Assembly (NCBI GenBank): GCA_035582835.1
Contig: JAYKAV010003044.1
Coordinates: forward strand, 381,664 to 445,663
Source of the DNA: Phoebastria nigripes
Lineage: Eukaryota > Chordata > Aves > Procellariiformes > Diomedeidae
Direction of reading: 5' to 3'
Length of the DNA stretch: 64,000 bases
The position numbers and the translations under genes were made by a program. Below, piece after piece: positions 49,201 to 62,100 of this stretch (within the stretch, counting starts at the first letter, position 1; the number at the start of each line of letters is the position of its first letter). The notes beneath the pieces are model-generated. The model ran no database searches. It was given only the letters and a program-made list of their open reading frames with translations, and was not told the DNA's origin.

Positions 49201-52200
49201 TTTGAAGAGGGGAGAAGATAGTTGTTTGTAAGGTGGTGGAACAGGCTGTGGTGTGTCAAAGTGGATTTTTGGCCTTTCAGGTTTGAAAAGTCTCTTTGGG
49301 AAAGTCTTTCCCAGTTTTTAGTATCTGTAGATATTAAAACTAGCTTGAGAAATACAAAGTGGATCCACATAGGTTGGGGGCTGTTGTTACAAGCGTAAAA
49401 AAACTAAAGCCAGAGAAATTGCTGGTATTTGTGCTCTTGCAGATTTGGGTGACTGTCTAAAAAGGATATGGCCAGACTGGTTTACTTTTTGGATAATCTG
49501 TCATAGAGGATTGTTGTTTTAAAAGTCACAAGTGTGTAACCAGTGATTTAAAACAAGAAAAAACCCCAAAACCCCAAGCAAACAAAATTTCTAGCATGGA
49601 GTCTTTCGAGTGACAGAAGAGTTTCTCTATAGGTGCAGGCTGTACAAGAAGGACTGTTAGCATGTGAAAAGAGGACATGATTTCGGAAGGGATGGCATGT
49701 AGGCGCTACAGGGATGGGAGTTTTTTGATTTGACTTGCTGAAACCACTAGAGATATGCTCCTTGCTTTTTCAGGTCCACCGTTCACTCATCAGCAAACAC
49801 CACATAAGATGGTGTATTACGGACAGACTAGTTGTGAGCAGGACACGGAAAGATACCTTGATGTTGTGAAGTACGTGTTCAGCTCCTACAAGAAGGAAGT
49901 GCCTTTAGTCATCAACACCATGGGCTGGGTGAAAGGTAAACAGGATAAATCTGTTCTCAAGAGGTGGTGCGGAAGGAAGGTAATAATGGTAGCTGTACAC
50001 CATCACGCTTTCTAGAGAGTCCAGAACCAGAAAATACAGCTTACCCCCCCAAGCTAGTACTGGTCTTCCATAACAGTGTTCCGACCTGTTTATGTAGTGG
50101 CAGTAATTGTGTTTTCTCTGCTCCCTAAAGGTGAGGGGTTGCTGCTTCTGATTGATATAATTCGGCTGTTGTCACCCAGTCACATTGTTCAGATGGATGT
50201 GTACGACTGGAAAGCCATGGCTCCGCTCACCCCAGAGTACGTTCATCTCACTCCTGGCCTGTACACCAAAGGCAAACAGCAAGCCAAATGCAAGCAGATG
50301 GGTACGAGTGGAGCGGAGAACTGGAAGTCCTCTGAAGGGGAGGGAGATGCATCGGCTCCTGAGTATAAGTTGCTGTACGTCCATCCAGAATTCCCTCGAG
50401 CAGGGGTTGCAGGTGAAGCGTAAGTAGAAAGTTTAGTGCTATGTAGCAGTGGGCTTAACAAAATCGTGTGTAGTCCTGACGGTAAAGGCTCTTGCTTTGC
50501 TTTGGCCTCAGGAGCTCCATTAAATTGGTCAGAGCTTATTAGTTTACTTATTAGGGGGTTTATGTTTGGGTGTTGTTTGTTTGGGTTTTCTGGGTATTTT
50601 GTTTGGGGTGGTGGTGTTTGGGGGGAGGTTTGTGTAGGGTTGTTTTTTAGGTTGGGGGGGGTGTTCCTCCCTACTCTGCTTCCAAAGACTACTGTCAGTT
50701 ACTTCTACACTGGGCATGACTTCCACTTGGAATCATTGACTATTATGTCTCCTTTTTTTTCTAATTGGGAGGTTCCTTGCCCATTTCTTAGAGACCTAGA
50801 TGATGATCACATTATTTGTTAATATCTCTGATACTTTGAGCATCTCTGAAGTGTTTATTTTCCTGGACCTTGTGTCTTTGTTGCCAATTTTAAGTGCTTT
50901 TTATGACTCAGCCTTCACTAATGAGCTATTTAAGAAAACAAATGTATTACTCTGTCACGTGACTGATTGACTGACTGAAAGGTGTGCGGACACCAGGGTT
51001 GGAGAAGGGAGCCATCATCTAATAACAGACTTCGTTAAAAAAAATAAACTAAACACCACCCTTGTTAATTAATGCCTTTTTAAAGTTGAAACAATGCTCT
51101 TAAATCCTGTGATCCCTTAGAGGTAATAAAAACATAGCTCTAAATTTTCTTCAGTGGTAGAAGTTTTAAAAACTAAACTTATGTGAAATAGCAGCTAATA
51201 CTGCATGGTGTACTTGGGAATGTCTGGGGTATCTGGTTTGAATTGCTGTGTGAGGGTGTGCTGCCTTTCCTTGAGTTGTTGTGGTTATTTTTCCAGGCGA
51301 GTACATAGCGGTGTCTTGCGTGACATGTCCATACTGGGTTACCTGGGTCAGCTGCAGTCCCCAGACGTAGGGGCAGTGCTTCCGCTGCACAGTCTCGTGC
51401 CATATCAGGTAAATGAGTGTTTTTGAAAGGCTTGGAGATGTTGCAGAGAGCCCAGCTTGTAATAATTGACAGTTCTGCTTGTACTGCAAATGTTTTTCGG
51501 AAGAGGGAAAAACGCTCTGTAATCTGCAAAAAGATAATGACTTTATTCAGTATATCTAGAAGTGAGGTTTTTGTTGAGATGTCAGTGTGGCATGTGTTTT
51601 CTGCGTGTTCAGTTGTTAGTGTTGAAACTGTGTTTGCCACTGAGATAGTGTCTGTCTGTAGGTGTGGGTTCAGAACTTTCAGGTTGTGTCTACTTGGCAT
51701 TATCTCTGAACTTGAACTGAATCGATATTGAGCCAATGATACAGTTTTTTCTTCTTTTTTTACCCCCTCAGGTACCTTTCAGTGCTGTTGCACTCAGGGT
51801 TATTCACACCGATGTTGCTCCTACCAACATCATGTATGCAGTGAATGCCAGCTGGGTTGGGCTCTGCAGGATACCGGATGAAATCAGATGCCAAACGGAC
51901 GGGCCAGTCTTGCTGACACAGACACCGGTCTGTGATTGCCTTGGCTTCGGTGAGCGAGCCTGGAAACCTTGAGTTGTGTTTGCACCTGTTGTGTTTTGAC
52001 AGATAGATTGCAAAGTGATGGAATTACGTACTCTTTCAAAACAACTGAAAAAGTGGGATGAGATAAAAGACTAATGACGTATCCTTTTCTGTTACAAGCT
52101 GTGCTTCAAGTCCTTTGGTTTTCATTAACTTGTGGTAACAGCTATGGGGAATGTCACTGAGCAGTGCCTTTTGTTGCTTGCTTCTCTCACTCTTTCGTAA

Positions 52201-53181
52201 CTTGACAATTTACTTGCTTTCTGGATTCACATTCTCAAAAGCAGATTCCACGTGGCTTATGCAAAATACCTTTAGTTGTCTGTCAGTTTCCTTCTACGAC
52301 TTGATTTAATATGACAGTTCTGACTTGGAGTTTGGTAGTGAGCTCCTCAAGTTTCTGTAGGAATGTACCAATGAACAAGGATAGGTGGTTTGGGAAGTTA
52401 GCTGTTCGTATGTATGCTGAGATACTGGAAAAGTGGGATACAGCGATGCAGGTTTTTCTCAAGATGTGTCTCAAATCCTTCTCTTGGTTCTTGAAGAGCC
52501 ATTTTTTTAAAGAGCTTCGGCTGCATCTGGTTATACAGTCCAACATGATCGGGTGGAGTTAATACTGAACTCTGTGTGTATTTTTTTCAGGAATTGTCCG
52601 AGGGGTTGAGATGGAGAAGAAACTTTACCACATTCTGACGCCGGTGCCTCCGGAGAACCTGAGACTAGTGAATTGTCTGCTCCTTGGAAATATTGCTATC
52701 CCAAACTGCGTTCTTGTGGGCCAGGTAGGAGCTGCATGGGAAAAGCGTGGAAGCTGGCTGAGCTTAGGCTGGCTGGCAGGTTTTCCATTTTCTTATTTCT
52801 GAGGCTTATGCGTGCCCGGAGGTGTCTGGGCATTAGGAGATGGTTATCTCTCTAGAAAATTGTCCTTAATGCATAGAAACAAGGGAGAGGAGAATGTTCT
52901 TCTCGTGTTTCAGATACCAGAGCAGGGTTTGTTCGGTGATAGCTTGCTCCTTTCCACCAGTCAGCTCTGTCAGTGTAGAGGAAAGTGCTTCCCGTTCCAT
53001 TGAAGATAGGAGTTCTTAAAGTTGTTTCTGGTTTTGTTTTTCCTCTTTTCAGCAAGGAGTTGAGGGAGAGATCCCCTATGTCACATCCGATTATAACTAC
53101 AGCATCTTGGGGTCTGGGAAGCTGAAAAAGAAGAAGCATTTCAAGAGGAGGGAGTATGCATTCGAGTGTGATTACGCCTAA
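46280..53181 (+). CDS. NOL9: NOL9, polynucleotide 5'-hydroxyl kinase
   Basis: Exons: 46280-46471, 46543-46768, 46960-47087, 47276-47414, 48036-48132, 48880-48977, 49774-49935, 50131-50419, 51297-51408, 51772-51949, 52591-52724 and 53053-53181 (stop TAA). The joined frame is 627 codons (human 702; the shortfall is mostly in the poorly conserved N-terminus). The Walker A loop is GPKNTGKS at residues 241-248. ECDIGQTEFTPPG, NTMGWVKG, LLLIDIIRLLSPSH and the C-terminal PVCDCLGFGIVRGVEMEKKLYHIL region (encoded near 51925-52640) are conserved. A lysine/arginine-rich segment (KLKKKKHFKRR) lies near the end. Family knowledge: a nucleolar Clp1/Grc3-type kinase that phosphorylates the 5' end of rRNA processing intermediates with LAS1L, needed for 28S maturation. 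It is divergent from TAS1R1 and tandem with PLEKHG5. Confidence 0.96.
46831..46900 (-). repeat. 28-bp tandem repeat with three YY1-like sites in NOL9 intron 2
   Basis: Two full 28-bp units (46831-46858, 46859-46886) and a partial third (from 46887) each begin with GCCGCCATTTT, the reverse complement of the YY1 consensus AAAATGGCGGC. The three sites are at 46831-46841, 46859-46869 and 46887-46897. They fall about 550-620 bp downstream of the NOL9 start codon. Confidence 0.8.
47917..47962 (+). repeat. Poly-T tracts in NOL9 intron 4
   Basis: Two T runs separated by GTGGGG lie about 70 bp upstream of exon 5. They are low-complexity only and not part of the splice acceptor. Confidence 0.85.
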
Positions 53182-53366
53182 AGCCTTGGGGACCTTGGAC
53201 CGTGGGATTTGTTTTGTATGGAGGCTGGCCAGAGCCAGGTGTGGACACAGAAGCCCTGGGTGCTACAGAGCTCTGAGAGACCCTGGGCAGGTGTCTGGTG
53301 TAGATACTACAGCATGTCCGTTTTTTAAAATGTTTTATATTTTCAGTTTGTATTTAGGTGTTTTGT

Positions 53367-53372
53367 AATAAA
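53367..53372 (+). terminator. Poly(A) signal of NOL9
   Basis: AATAAA lies 186 bp after the stop codon and is followed by GTTGGTTTGGTTTG, a typical GU-rich downstream element. The 3' UTR is about 0.2 kb. Confidence 0.8.
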
Positions 53373-53399
53373 TATCTATTAAAAGCGTTGGTTTGGTTT

Positions 53400-56172
53400 G
53401 AATTTTTTCCTCAGCCTGCGTTGACTTGGACGTGGCTGAGACAAGCTGCAGGTGGTTACTGTCTTGAATCAGAAGCGGTTCTCCATTTGAAGTCTAGCCA
53501 TCGGTTAGCTCTGGGTTTCGGAGAACAATCCGCGGTGGCGTGAGCATAACTTCACAGTAGCCATAACCCTGGGCTATTCGTGGGTCGGGGAAGAGCTCGT
53601 GCCGGTGGTTCTCTCCCTGGCACTGCGGCTGACCTGCGTCTTTGGGTGTTTCACTCGTCAAGGAGACGGGGGAGGAAGGAGCAAGTTAGAAAACGCTCGC
53701 TCTCTCCCTTGGTGACGGCAGGTAGAGCCGCTGGAGGGAGTCAGCCACTTGCCGTTTGTCTCTGCACTGTCACAGCTCACCTTGGTGGCAGCCCCAGGCA
53801 GCCCTCTGCGGCTGGGGACGCTGCTTCATTCCACCTCGTGGCTGGCTCTGGCCACGTACCCTGTTGCTACGGTTTAAGTTCAATGTCTTCAGTGCCGGCC
53901 TGGGAAGAGCTCTGGGTCTACCTTGAATGTGTCACCCAGCTCTGTCTAAATACATTGTGGTACGGGTAGAGGCTAAAATGGGATGAAACCGGGGAGGAAC
54001 TTGTTGCCTGTGTGCTGCATGGAGCACTGGGGTGCTTGGTCTTGCCTGGCTCTGTGGTCTGCTGGGAAAGACTAGAGGAACCTTTTTTTTTTTTTTTTTT
54101 TCTTCTTCTTTTTTTTTCCTTCCCCCCCCCTTCCTCCTTCTGCCCCTAGCTCTTCGTTGGGGCAGCGATTTGCTCCTGAGTGAAGATGAGGTTGGTGGGA
54201 GTCATGCAGAGGTGAGTGTGCATCTTGGGCTGAGTTGAGGACCTTTTCAGGAAAACCACTTCTGAACGGGTAATACTGGCTCGTCAAGCGTTTAATGGAT
54301 CCTTGACTGCAAAAATAACCTGGCTTCTGACTGTGGTTCCTACTAATGTGGCATCGCTCTGCCTGTGTCCCAAAAGCAGGGGGACAGTCCAGCCCTGGGG
54401 TCTGCAGCCCCCTGAGATGGGTGCCTGCTCAGATGCCCTGTGGCCAGGTCTCTCCTGTGGAGGAAGGAGGGATGCAGCATGCCACTCAGTGCCAGATCTT
54501 TTCGGCTGGCGGCCACTGTGGGTGTGAGTAATCTGCGAAAAATGCTTTCATCTGGTTTGCGAGATTTCCTGGTGCTCCAGAAACGTGTACCTGTAAATGA
54601 ATAAATTAAATGGGATTACTAGCCAGGAGGGGGCAGAGCTGGAGAGGAGCTGTGAGGAGCTGTGCAGCATTGCTGCCTTTTAAAGAGTTAAAGCTTTAAC
54701 TTAATCCAAGCCTAATTATCCCCATCTGGCTGGGTCTGGCAGTGAAGGAAGGACTTGGCTGGCAAGCTGGCCTGAACAGTGGCTAAAATAAATACAAGGG
54801 CCGTCGTGCAGCNGGGGGGAAAATCCTGGGCGGGGCGAGGCAGGGGTTCAAGTCACAGGGGAGCAGATGGAAAAGGCACCGGGAAAGGTGAGACNGGCGA
54901 GCAACACCCGTGGAACGCCCAGCGCCGCAACCCCCCAGGGCTGAGCATCCCCCTTGGTGCTGTCGCCGGCGCCCCAGCATCTGCCTCGCCTAGCCGAGGG
55001 TGAGGGACCCCACGCTGGCCAGACAGGGTCCCCCCTTTGGGGCCAGGGGACAAGTGAGTAACCCCCGTGTGCCTGCGCTGAGCCTCAAGTGTACAGTTTT
55101 GGATCTTTCCAGGCAGGGGAAACAAAGCTGCCAGTGCCTGCCGGGGCTTGGAGGTGGATGGTGCAGCCTCAGGCAGGGGGGACCGTGGCAGCTCCTGGCA
55201 CTCACCATGGGTCTGCCCTGAGGGGCAGAGTGGCAACGGGGTGGCTGGGGGCTTTGGAGCATAAACCTCGGCATAGGATCCTGCTGGCGAGGGTGGGGGC
55301 ACTCAGTACTGTGATCGATAGGAAATTAGTTACTTAGCACTTAAAGCATCAAGGATGTGCTAAATAAAGCAGGATGGGTTTTTTTTTTAATATGTTAGCA
55401 TCTATTAACTTTGCAGCAATGATTTTTTTTTTAATTTCTGGCTACCTTTTCTGGCAAAGGGCTCCTAGAAGCAGCAAAACCTTGGGGAGCATATGGCACC
55501 TTCGGGAGATGCTGTTGATGCCAATGAGTTTGGGGGCTGGGATGGTCTCAGGCCAGCTGATCGTCCCGTGCGGTGTTTTGTTTTTCCCCCTGTTTTAGGG
55601 AAGGTTTCACATGGGGCAGGACAAAGGTGCCATCCTTTGCTGCCTTTGCAGGTTTTAAGCCCTATCCGGTGCTTTCCCATTTGCTTGGATTTAGCAGGGG
55701 GGGAAACCTCTCTAAAGACCCCTGGCTTTCCCTGGTGTGCTGTGGTGGTGCGACACGTGCCTGTGGGTGCGGGGGTGCAGCTGGGGCTCGGGGCGGTGCA
55801 TTCCTGCCCCCCCAAAAGCCATCCGACAGCGGAGCTGCCGAACAGCCCCCCTCTTCATGACGATTATTTTAATCACAAGCGCGTCTTGTCTCTGCGGCCG
55901 AATGTCTTTCATAGACGGCGGAAAGTGAAATTTGTGCAATGTCTGTAGGAGGCTGAAGAAAGGCCCTTTGTGCACCCCCCGCGCGGGCGCTGGGCAGCCT
56001 CCAGCGGCACCCTCTGCCGCCCCGCAGCTCCTGGCCGCTGGCGTGAATGCGCTGCTTGTCCAGAGACCGGGACCCGCTCTTAAAGCCGGAGCCGGGCTCC
56101 CCCAGCTAGTCCCACCGGTGGCCCCGGTGGGGCGGGCACGGCTCTGGGGGGCCCCCTGGTCACGACCCCAGG
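53400..56172. other. NOL9-PLEKHG5 intergenic region
   Basis: No coding exon is recognised in these 2.8 kb. It contains a T-rich tract (54080-54118) and, at about 55855-55945, an AT-richer island about 230 bp upstream of the first PLEKHG5 coding exon that might be regulatory. PLEKHG5 5' untranslated exons could lie here. Confidence 0.55.
54080..54118 (+). repeat. T-rich low-complexity tract
   Basis: A run of about 20 T is followed by TCTTCTTC and more T. It is simple sequence with no coding value. Confidence 0.85.
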
Positions 56173-59100
56173 ATGTTTCTGTACTGGAGGAAGCGGGGTG
56201 CCTACGAGCTGGAGGCTTTGCCTGCCGGGCTGGCTGGGCTGGAGTACGGGGCGGTGGAACGCTTCTCCTGGAGCTCCAGCCTGGATATCAGCGAGGAGCT
56301 TGGGGGTAGGTGGCTGGGAGGGTGCGGGGGGCCGGTGGGCTGCGGGCAGTCGCGCTTGGCCAAAAACCTCCAGCCCTAGCAACGAGGGCGAGGGGCCGGG
56401 AGAAGCTCCGGCCACAGCGGGGATGCACTGGGTAATGCAATGTGGATACTATGGGGATGCTGCAGGTGCAGCCGGGGAGCACCAAGTAAACCGCCCCGTG
56501 CTGCCGGCACCACTCCCTCCCAGCTCAGATGGATGTCTGAAACAGTGAGCTGCCGCGGTGCGCTCTGGTGCGAGCACGGTCTGGTTTCAAACTTGTTTGC
56601 CGTCACTGGGAGAGCTGGGCGTGATAACAGCCGACAGCAGGAGGAGGAGGACGTGACTGGCTGGGAAGAGGAGCTGGTGGGGACAGGATCCCTCCTCCAG
56701 CCCCCGAAGTCTCTGGTGGGGACCCGGACACCCTCCTGCCTCCGCCAGAAACTGGGGCTCCCTCTGCGCACTCCCTGCCGAGGAGCTCCCAGCCGGCATG
56801 CCTAAGGCCCTAGTGTGCGCATGACCCGCTGCCAGGGTCAGCGTTTGGGAAGAGCAACGTGGCTCTGGCTGTGCTAGCGGCTGCGGCATGGGGCTGGTCC
56901 CTGGCACTGTCGGCCACTCCGGCTGGCCTCAAGTTTTTGGTGAGTTTGGAAAACTTTCCCCTGGCTGCATGAAAGAATTCCTTATTTGTTTCCATTATTA
57001 TTCCCGATAGGTCAAGTGAAACGGCGGCGGCGGGGGGCCGGTCCAGCCCAGCAGGCGCTGTGGGGCCGCTGCGGGGACAGAGCCCTCATTGTTCTCCTGC
57101 CGCGGGGGCAGCACGGCAGCCCCGGCTCCCAGCCCTCTCCCGGGGGGCGGCGAGCTCCTGCGCTGTTGTCCAGCAGTGCCCGCCGTGCTGCGGCAGCCCC
57201 TGCTGGCGCGGGCAGCCCTGCCTGCACCTGGGATCGCCTCCTGGCCAGGAGCTGGAGCAGCCAGTGCCAGTCCGGATTGACTCCCCTTCTCTGGGCAGAA
57301 GCAGCAGCTTTTTCGGCACTGCCCCAAAAAGCAGCTTTTCCCGCAGACTGAGTCTAACCCCGGCCTTGGCCACAGTCCCGCTTGGGCCAGTGCGGATGCT
57401 GTTTTTGTTGGCAGGAGGGATGCAGAAGAAGGGAGTGGTGTGCGGGGGGAAGCCCCTGTGCTGGCTGTCCTGCTGCTGGGACCAGTGTGGCCGTGCTGTC
57501 TGGTGCAGCCGTGCTGCCTGGTGCAGCCATACCGCCTGGCCTCTCCACATCCCCTGCACCAGCTCTGTGCCTGGCGGGGCAGCTTCCCATCGGAGCATCT
57601 CTGCCCCGCAGCAGGGCTGCCCTGCAGGACGGTGTTCATGCTGCTCTTGTGCTGCGAGCCATCCGGAGCCTGTTATTTTTAAATGATTAGACGAGACACG
57701 TAACAAAAGCCTTCAAAATAGGATTTGTCCCCAAGGCCGATTTAACTGTCAAAGCTTAACGTGGCTCCTAAGCCCCTTTGGGGGCTGGCAAGTGACAGAT
57801 TTAGTGTTCCTGCTGCAGCCCTGGTCTGTGCTGGCCCTGCGGGAGCTGGGGCAGGTCTGTGTCCTGATCCTGCGACTTGGGGTGCCGGGCAGGAGGTCCC
57901 AGATCCTGATGCTGCGGGATGCATGGTGCCTTCCCCCAGCGGAGATGCAGCGCTGGCTCTTGGGCAGGGGGTTTCATCCCCCTGGATAGGCTGTGGGGCA
58001 GGCAGGAGCAGGCAGGCCCAGCCTCAGCTAAGCCCGAGTGCTTTGCCAAGCTCTTAAACCCAGGGTTTGCGGTGCGGGAGCCTCGGTGCGGCCCTGCTGT
58101 GCAGGCAGGGCTGGGAGTGGGGCTGGAGGGGGCTCACCACGGCACCCCGGCACTGATCCCCCCCTCTCTCCTGCAGTTGAGCCGTGCCCACCAGAGGAGA
58201 CGGTGCTGTGCTGCCAGAACCCCGACTGCACTGGAGAGAGGAAGGCGGCCAAGGTGGGTCCTGTGGGGTGGTGGGCAGCGCTGGGCAGCTGCCTTCTGCC
58301 AGCACCTGGCATTGGTCTTGCGGGTGAGAAGGGGCAGCCAGCAGCTCTGCCTGACCTGCCGCTCCCCAAAGGCACCCTGGCATGGCTGGCAGCCCCCTGC
58401 CAGCCGTGTCCCCTCGGCCCATGCTGGGCATGCGTTCCCTGGTGGTGTCACGGTCCTGCCAGCATTTAACGGCATGGCGGCGGCTTGCCCGTTTCCCCTC
58501 GCTGGTGTGATTTGGACTAATCTGCTCCANCCCGTCTGTCGCCCTGCTCACTAACATGATGCCAGAGCAGATTTAGGGTCTCTTCTCTCCCACGGGCTGG
58601 CCAGATGTGGGGCCGGGCTGGACCCGCACACTGGCTCCCAGTGGGTCCCTGAGGTTCCTGCACCAGACCGTGGGNGGTGTCTTTCTGGTGCAGCAGGCAG
58701 GACGGCAGCCCAGCCACGCTGGGAGGTGCGCTGCTGCACTTTGTTTGCACGGCTGGGGTGGCAGGGCCAGTGCCGGCGGGGGCACACGTGGTGCTGGCCT
58801 GTGGCTGTCCCGGGGTGCAGCTGGGACCGCTGGGAGGGACCCACTGGGGCCACCCCGCCGCCGTCACCAGAGACCCCCAACAGCACCTGGCAGGTAGCAT
58901 GGCAGGGACCAGCGGGTCCTGGCCAGGCTGGGGGTTCGTCCTGCCATGGCATGGAGCCGCATCGCGTCCCCCCCTTGCTTCGTGGGGCAGCTGCCGAGGG
59001 CAAAGCTGCTGCGTGCCGGGAGCGCGGTGGGGCTGGGAGCCGGGAGCTGATCCCTGGAGCGGGCAGAGGGGTTTGGGCATCCTGCCCAGCGCCTCCTGCG

Positions 59101-62100
59101 GGGACAAGCCCGGGGCTGAGCTACCAGCATGGCCAGGATGGGGAGCCCTGCATCCTGGCGGGGCGGCTGCTGAGGGTCCCGGGGGGTCCCCACCGAGCAA
59201 GTGCTGGCTGCGGTCACTGCCCAGANCCCGTAGCCATGCTCCATGTCCCGCAGGTGCCATGATGGCCATGANGGTGTTGGGCTGGGGCACGCTGTGGGAG
59301 AGGAGGAGGACTGGGGCCAAGGGCATGGGGCGTCTTATGGGGCTGGTGGTAAGGCCAGTGTGTCTCTGGGGCTATGGCTGCCTTATGGCAGGACACCGGC
59401 AAGTGCTGCAGTGCTGGGTGCTGTGGAGGGGCTGGTGGCCCCTCAGGGAGCACGCGGGTGGCGGGAGCGCGTCAGCTCTGACCTCAGCAGCGCCGGGAAG
59501 AAGGAGGGCAGGAAGCGGGGGCGGCTGGAGCTGCACGGGCACTTCCTCCCTGCGGCAGCACAACGCACTGCAGGCAAGCCTGGGCAGGGCTCCCTCCTCT
59601 CCAGCAGCCCTTTGCACTCCTCCGCATGCAGGGCAGCGATGGGGGTCCCACATGGGGATGGGGACGTGCTGGCAGTGCAGTGGGGCTCGCTGGCAGTGGC
59701 CGGCAGCACTGCGGTCCCCGGGAGCGGGGCCAGCCGGAGCCCTCAGCGAGGCAGGCACTGGCTGGGGGTCACAGGCCTTGTACCGCGCTGGGGGCCTGGC
59801 CAGGGGTTTAAAAATAACCCACTGTGAATGCCTGGCGGGGCTGGGGCCACGGCCACGGCCGGCGCACAATCGGAGGAAACACGCCGGCTTCGAGCATTGT
59901 TTCGCCGCAGACGCTCGCTTCCTCTGTCCTGCTGCGGGGACGCTGCTCTCGCCAGCACAAAGGGGCTGCAGCACGGGAGCACAGCCTCCCCGGCACCCGG
60001 TGAGGTGCGGGTGGCACAGGCACAGGTGGCTGTCCCCTGGCTCCCCCTCCCTGTGCCCAGGCATGTGCAGCCTTCCCGGGGTCCCTGCTCAGTGCAGTGG
60101 AGCAGGGAGGGGGCTCTGCAGTGGCCATATCCTGCTCATGCTGCTTTCCCTGTGCCCGCTCCGGCCTCAATGTTGCCCACATGCAGTGTGCTGGCAGCAG
60201 CTGGGGACGGGAAGGGAGGTCCCCACTGCTCTTGGTGCTGCCTGTCCCTCCCACTGGCATGCCACAGCCAGCGGCCCCTGGGCAGCCCGTGCCTGGCTGA
60301 CGCATGCGCCCGCAGGTATGCCAGCATGCGGAGTGCCAGCGGCTGAACCGCAGCGGCCCCCTCAGCCTTTGTGAGCTCTGTGACGGCCACCTCCATGGCA
60401 CCATGCACTTCGATGGCCACATTCGCTTTGACCTGCCCCCGCAAGGTGAGCCAGGCTGGATGCGGCTGGCACCACTGCTCCTGGCAGCTCTGCAGCAGTG
60501 GGATGCGCTCGGGGCCAGCATGGTGCAGCAATGGGAATGGGATGCACTTGGGGCTGGTGCAGCACAGGGATGGGAGTGGGATGCAGCCAGAGCCGGCACA
60601 GGGCTGGGGGTCCCAGCACAGCCCAGCTCAACACCCGTTTGCAGGCTCCATCCTGGCCCGCAACATGTCGACGCGCTCGTGCCCCCCACGCACCAGCCTT
60701 GCCTCCGATGTGGAGGAGGAGGAGGAGAGACCGGTGGATAGCAGAGGGTGAGCGCCTGGCCCTGCGTGTCCCCTGCACGTCCCCAGCCCACAGTGTCCCC
60801 ATCACCCTGCCCGCTCTGTGCCTGCAGGGAGCGGAGGAGCTCGGCGCTGAAGCTGCCCAAGAAGAAGGCTCGGCGCAGGCACACGGACGTAAGGCACCGG
60901 TCCCTCTCCCTGGGGTGCTCTGCGGGGCAGCAGTGTGGCCCCAGCGGGCNGGAGGGACCCCTGGGCGAGCGGCTGCCACCTCCCCCCAGGACCCCAGCAA
61001 GGAGTGCTTCACCCTGAAGTTCGACCTCAGCGTTGACATCGAGGCGGAGATCGTGCCAGCTGTGAGGAAGAAGTCCCTGGGGTGAGTCTGCCGGGACGGA
61101 TGCAGGGATGGATGCAGGGACAGACGCAGAGACGGTCGTGTGGCTCATGTCCCTGCAGGGAGGTGCTGCTGCCGGTCTTCGAGAGGAAGGCAATCGAGCC
61201 GGGCAAGGTGGACATCTACCTAGACCAGTCCCACACGCCGCTCTCTCTCCAGTTCGAGGCGTACCGCTTCGGGGGGCACTACCTGCGGGTTAAAGGTGTG
61301 GCGGGGGCCCAGCGGGAGGCTCGGCTGCCCCGGGGCTCCCAGGGGACTCTGACCGCCCGATGCTCCCGCAGCCAAGCCTTCAGATGAGCTGAAGGTGGAG
61401 CAGGCGGCACGGGACACCAGGTCAGGCAGCCTGCCCATCCTGCACCCTGCCAGCACTGCCACGCTCCTTGGGCCAGCACCAGAGCCGGTGCCGGGACACC
61501 GGGAGGGCGCCGACAGCCTGGTGAGTGCTGGTGCCAGCCTCAGGGAAAGGAATTGGGTAGGGAGTGGCAGGGTGTGGGATCCCCCCGTAGCCATCCTTGC
61601 TGGGAAGATGGGGACATGGGGCAGCGGCACGGCATCTCCTAGATGGCTTTGTGCGGTGTGGGCTGAAGACCCCCCTGGAGCCCCCAAGAGCCAGTTTGGC
61701 TGCTGGCTGTGCCATGCTGGCTGTGCCATGGTGGCAGTGCACGGGCAGTGCGCTGTGCCAGGCGTGGCAGCTCAGCCAGTGGCACCGGCTCCGCGGCCAT
61801 GCCTCCACACACAGGCTGGCACCAGAGCAAAGGCAAACAGCAGCCCCAGGGGCCCCAGCGGTGGCAGCTGCTCAGTGCTGTCCCAGNTCTGGGGCTCACC
61901 CTGGCCACCAGCCCTCCTCTCAGTGCGGCGCTTGGCAGCTGCCGAGCACAGCTCGGTCCTGTCCCGTGGACCCTGGCCCCAGATAAGGCGTGGGGCCGGG
62001 CTGACCGCCACTCCCCGTGGGAGCAGGCTGCCACGCTCACAGGGAGTGGCTCCAGGGGTGCCAGTGGGGGGGATGTGGTGCTCAGCCCCGCACTGGTGGC

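Noticed and set aside
58677..60374. Plus-strand open frame of about 565 codons
   Set aside because: It runs across PLEKHG5 intron sequence and out of frame with exon 3, contains ambiguous bases, and is a product of GC-rich, stop-poor DNA with no family resemblance.
59808..61193. Minus-strand open frame of about 461 codons
   Set aside because: It is antisense to four to six well-supported PLEKHG5 exons and reads as their shadow; the composition is Pro/Arg/Ser-rich without domains.
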